Source: Phycisphaerales bacterium
Lineage (GTDB): Bacteria > Planctomycetota > Phycisphaerae > Phycisphaerales > SM1A02
Length of the DNA stretch: 64,000 nucleotides
Reading direction: 5' to 3'
NCBI GenBank assembly: GCA_009691705.1
Contig: SIAR01000005.1
Location: 1-64,000, forward strand
The position numbers and the translations under genes are program-made. Below are positions 61,859-64,000 of this stretch, in pieces (position 1 is the first letter of the stretch; every line of letters begins with the position of its first letter). A model generated the notes under the pieces. That model worked only from the letters and a program-made list of their open reading frames with translations, did not search any database and was not told the origin of the DNA.

Positions 61859-61878
61859 ATGACTCACCGCGGGCGAGT
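61846..61878 (+). promoter_or_regulatory. A9 slippery run with downstream hairpin, dnaX frameshift site
   Basis: Nine A (61846-61854) precede the zero-frame stop. From 61862 a stem ACTC-A-CC / GG-C-GAGT with a GCG loop can form, one A/C mismatch, 7 nt after the run. Such spacing suits a -1 ribosomal frameshift stimulator; A9 is also the type of run that causes polymerase slippage (as in Thermus dnaX). Shift by -1 (or loss/gain of A with the same result) joins the downstream DnaX-like tail. Confidence 0.75.
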
Positions 61879-62172
61879 GTTCCCATTGCGCCACCACCCA
61901 TTGCGCCACCACCCATTGCGCCACCACCCATTGCGCCACCACCCATTGCGCCACCACCCATTGCGCCACCACCCATTGCGCCACCACCCATTGCTGCGCA
62001 ACCTGTGCGGACAACTTCGACCCAGGATGCCGACGCGATTCGGCGCCATCCACTCGTGATTGAAGCGGCGAGAATTCTCGACGCTGCCATCGCGCGGGTG
62101 ACGCCGCGCACGCTGCCCACACCCACGCCAGCTGATGAACTGCAAAATCCGCAAGTTGAGGAGTCGGCGTGA
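61855..62172 (+). CDS. dnaX: dnaX tau-specific extension in the -1 frame
   Basis: This -1-frame stretch has no start of its own. Fused after K419/K420 of the zero frame it gives a predicted ~525-aa tau. It begins VDDSPRASV, runs through seven PIAPP repeats as a hinge, and ends with HPLVIEAARILDAAIARVTPR, resembling the short conserved C-terminal segment of other DnaX proteins, then an acidic tail. Its stop (62170-62172) shares a base with the recR ATG, so the reading frame is preserved by coupling. If the slip did not occur, this tail would be lost. Confidence 0.75.
   Translation, partial: VDDSPRASVPIAPPPIAPPPIAPPPIAPPPIAPPPIAPPPIAPPPIAAQPVRTTSTQDADAIRRHPLVIEAARILDAAIARVTPRTLPTPTPADELQNPQVEESA
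61882..61994 (+). repeat. seven perfect 15-bp tandem repeats in dnaX tail
   Basis: The unit CCCATTGCGCCACCA occurs seven times without mismatch (61882-61986), plus 8 bases of an eighth. In the -1 frame each encodes PIAPP. Perfect identity suggests recent expansion by slippage, and copy number may vary. Direct units without spacers exclude CRISPR. Confidence 0.95.
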
Positions 62173-62813
62173 TGGCGCGCGAGTCGAACCAACGTGGTGC
62201 CTATCCCGAGAGCGTGAACCGCTTGATTCAAGCCTTCTCAACGCTTCCTGGGATCGGTGGACGCACCGCCCAGCGACTTGCATTCTGGGTCTTGAAGTCG
62301 TCGAGCGAGGAGGCGCTTGCGCTCGCGGATGCGATCACGAGCGTGAAGCAATCGGTGCGCCACTGCCCAGTCTGTTGGAATCCAGCCGATAGTTCGCCCT
62401 GTCACATCTGCGCCGATGAGAGTCGCGACGGGTCGATCGTGATGGTCGTTGAGCAACCCAAAGACCTAATCAATCTCGAACAAACAGGACGCTACCGCGG
62501 GCTCTACCACGTCCTGATGGGACGACTCGATCCACTCGATGGAGTCGGCCCAGAGAGCATCACGGCAGCAGATCTTCTGGCGCGGGTGAATGATGCGAGT
62601 CGCAACGCGCGTGGCGTCGAAGTGCGAGAGATAGTGCTGGCGTTGAATCCTGATCTCGAGGGTGATTCAACGGGTCTGTATCTCGCTGAGATTCTCAAAG
62701 CGCAAGCAGTCAAGGTCACCCGACTCGCCCGCGGGTTGCCAAGTGGATCGCAGATCGAGTTCGCTAACCGCGCCGCACTCGCCGACGCGATTTCTCTGCG
62801 GCAACCATTTTGA
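62172..62813 (+). CDS. recR: recombination protein RecR
   Basis: 213 aa. RecR works with RecO/RecF to load RecA on gapped DNA. An HhH motif (STLPGIGGRTAQRLAFW), a zinc finger C66-x2-C69...C78-x2-C81 (CPVCWNPADSSPCHIC), and a Toprim domain with VVEQPKDL, YHVLMGRLDPLDGVGPES and EIVLALNPDLEGDSTGLYL. GTG 62169 and ATG 62172 are both possible starts; the ATG shares a base with the dnaX -1 frame stop. dnaX-recR order is common in bacteria. Confidence 0.96.
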   Translation: MARESNQRGAYPESVNRLIQAFSTLPGIGGRTAQRLAFWVLKSSSEEALALADAITSVKQSVRHCPVCWNPADSSPCHICADESRDGSIVMVVEQPKDLINLEQTGRYRGLYHVLMGRLDPLDGVGPESITAADLLARVNDASRNARGVEVREIVLALNPDLEGDSTGLYLAEILKAQAVKVTRLARGLPSGSQIEFANRAALADAISLRQPF

Positions 62814-62852
62814 ATTCTGACGATCGCCGCGGGCACCCTGTACGATTGGATT

Positions 62853-64000
62853 ATGCGCTTCGAACTCTCTCAGCTTCCCCAAGCGCGACTTGGGCAGCAG
62901 ATGAAACTCGCGCCGCGAGTTCTGCAATCGATGGAGTTGTTGCAAATGCCCCTGGCTGCGCTCGCAGAGCGCGTTGAGGCCGAACTCGAATCCAACGTCG
63001 CGCTTGAGCAGGTCGAACCATCTGAGTCGCAAGCGTCCGAAGACGCAGCGTCGGGCGTAGACGCAGTCAACCAAGCCACAGCGGCTGGACCAGCCCCAGC
63101 GGGTGCCGATCGCTTTGAGCGCGCCCAGGAGTGGCACGACCGGATGGGTGACGATGAGTCGGGTGAGACTTGGCGCGAGGCGGCGCGGCGCGATGGCGAA
63201 TTCGATCCGCGCGCAGCAGCACTCGCGAGTCTGCCAACCCGAGGTGAAAGTCTTGAAGAGATACTGCTGAGCCAGTGGGCGCTCTGCGACGCAGCGCAGC
63301 CGATCATGCAAGCGGGGCGGGCGCTCTTGGAGTTTGTCGGCGAAGATGGCTTTCTGGTGCGACCGCTCGAAGAGATCGCCGCAACTCTCGCTGCAGCCTC
63401 GCCAGATGCGCCAACGCTTTCGCTTCTCACCGAAGCGCTTTCGCGTTTGCAATCCCATCTTGAACCCACTGGTGTTGCCGCCCGAGATCTCACTGAGTCA
63501 TTGCTTCTGCAGCTCACAGAACTCGAAGCGACGCTGACGGCACACCCTGCAGAGACGCGCTTTCAAGATGCACGCATTCTTGTGAATCAGTACATGCCCG
63601 ATCTTGCCCAGCGCAAAATCGCAGTGATTCGTGCCAAGACGCAGTGGTCTAGCGAACGACTCGATCTGGCACGCGAAGTGCTACGCCATCTCGATCCCTG
63701 CCCGGGGCGCGCGCTCAAGATTGAGAGTTCGCCAGTGGTGCGTCCTGATGTGATCATCGATTACGACTCTGAGGCCGACGTGTACACCGCCAGACTCGCC
63801 AGCGGAGTGCTTCCGAACTTGCGCGTGAGCGAGGAGTACCTGAAGTTGGCGCAAGCAAAGCGCTCCGACCCTGCGACAAAGTTGCTGCTGAATGATGGCA
63901 TTCGCCGCGCGCGCTGGTTCATTGATGCAATCGAACAGCGCGGCGCGACACTCTTGCGCGTTGTGAATGTTGTGATCGCACGGCAGCGCGAGTGGCTCGA
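62853..64000 (+). CDS. rpoN: RNA polymerase sigma-54 factor (5' part, runs off window)
   Basis: ATG 62853; no stop before the window end (382 codons). The glutamine-rich N-terminal region I is clear: LGQQMKLAPRVLQSMELLQMPL, which interacts with enhancer-binding proteins. An acidic linker (about 50-120) follows, then the core-binding domain with LEPTGVAARDLTESLLLQL and later LRHLDPCPGRAL. The DNA-binding RpoN box lies beyond the window. It directs transcription at -24/-12 promoters. The gap after recR is 39 bp. Confidence 0.93.
   Translation, partial: MRFELSQLPQARLGQQMKLAPRVLQSMELLQMPLAALAERVEAELESNVALEQVEPSESQASEDAASGVDAVNQATAAGPAPAGADRFERAQEWHDRMGDDESGETWREAARRDGEFDPRAAALASLPTRGESLEEILLSQWALCDAAQPIMQAGRALLEFVGEDGFLVRPLEEIAATLAAASPDAPTLSLLTEALSRLQSHLEPTGVAARDLTESLLLQLTELEATLTAHPAETRFQDARILVNQYMPDLAQRKIAVIRAKTQWSSERLDLAREVLRHLDPCPGRALKIESSPVVRPDVIIDYDSEADVYTARLASGVLPNLRVSEEYLKLAQAKRSDPATKLLLNDGIRRARWFIDAIEQRGATLLRVVNVVIARQREWL

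Noticed and set aside
61882-61994. CRISPR array
   Set aside because: Units are 15 bp, directly adjacent without spacers, and code for PIAPP in frame.

Overview
The window is a gene-dense stretch of a GC-rich bacterial chromosome, most likely Planctomycetota of the Phycisphaerae/Phycisphaerales type. This is inferred from protein style, not from a database search. The pointers are a secreted LVIVP/choice-of-anchor protein ending in two dockerin-like calcium loops, two tandem Tat-exported Gfo/Idh/MocA proteins beside a secreted FGE/sulfatase-modifying-fold protein, a type IV prepilin-like protein, and an RRM protein with a long disordered tail. KdsB implies Kdo-type LPS. MurE (with the DNPR meso-DAP motif), MurF and MraY imply normal peptidoglycan.

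Layout. 1-500: the 3' end of 23S rRNA, 5S rRNA and a strong terminator. 0.65-4.2 kb: RRM protein, HscB-like J protein and two CNNM/CBS membrane proteins in a tightly packed forward run, then 570 bp with no supported gene. 4.8-8.0 kb: tRNA-Ile, mdh, two unknown proteins, dprA. 8.0-10.1 kb (minus): MlaE permease, STAS protein, RsbW-like kinase and a HEAT-type lipoprotein. 10.2-16.3 kb: guaA, a secreted Gly/Tyr-rich protein, a Tat-exported TIM-barrel protein, and a threonine-degradation pair (epimerase-type threonine dehydrogenase plus kbl). 16.4-24.4 kb: a metallo-beta-lactamase/rhodanese protein with a broken metal motif, Mrp ATPase, a Spy-like protein, a trmL/prepilin pair, a short membrane ORF running into tRNA-Arg, a nucleosidase, tRNA-Met and an unusual CTP synthase.

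24.4-36.3 kb: M1 aminopeptidase with HEAT repeats, kdsB, a TPR protein, then def-fmt-queA-murE-murF-mraY with repeated stop/start overlaps. 36.3-46.7 kb: thioredoxin-like protein, a TolC protein divergent from ytcA and an MdtN-like adaptor (no inner-membrane pump visible), mutS, tRNA-Ala, a glutamine amidotransferase, thiS-thiG and an NhaD-type antiporter. 46.9-52.8 kb: four exported proteins in one run (NHL propeller, small YtkA-like protein, di-heme peroxidase lipoprotein, LVIVP protein with dockerin), perhaps a periplasmic redox or copper module. 53.0-57.4 kb: FGE-like protein, two Gfo/Idh/MocA proteins, and a convergent ApbE.

57.4-64.0 kb: an HD-GYP protein with a degenerate receiver, a YacL-like PIN/TRAM protein, SRP RNA, dnaX, recR and the start of rpoN. 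The strongest observation is in dnaX. Its zero frame ends at an A9 run, 7 nt before a potential hairpin. The -1 frame continues through seven perfect 15-bp repeats into a DnaX-like C-terminus whose stop overlaps the recR start. This is what programmed or transcriptional slippage making gamma and tau would look like.
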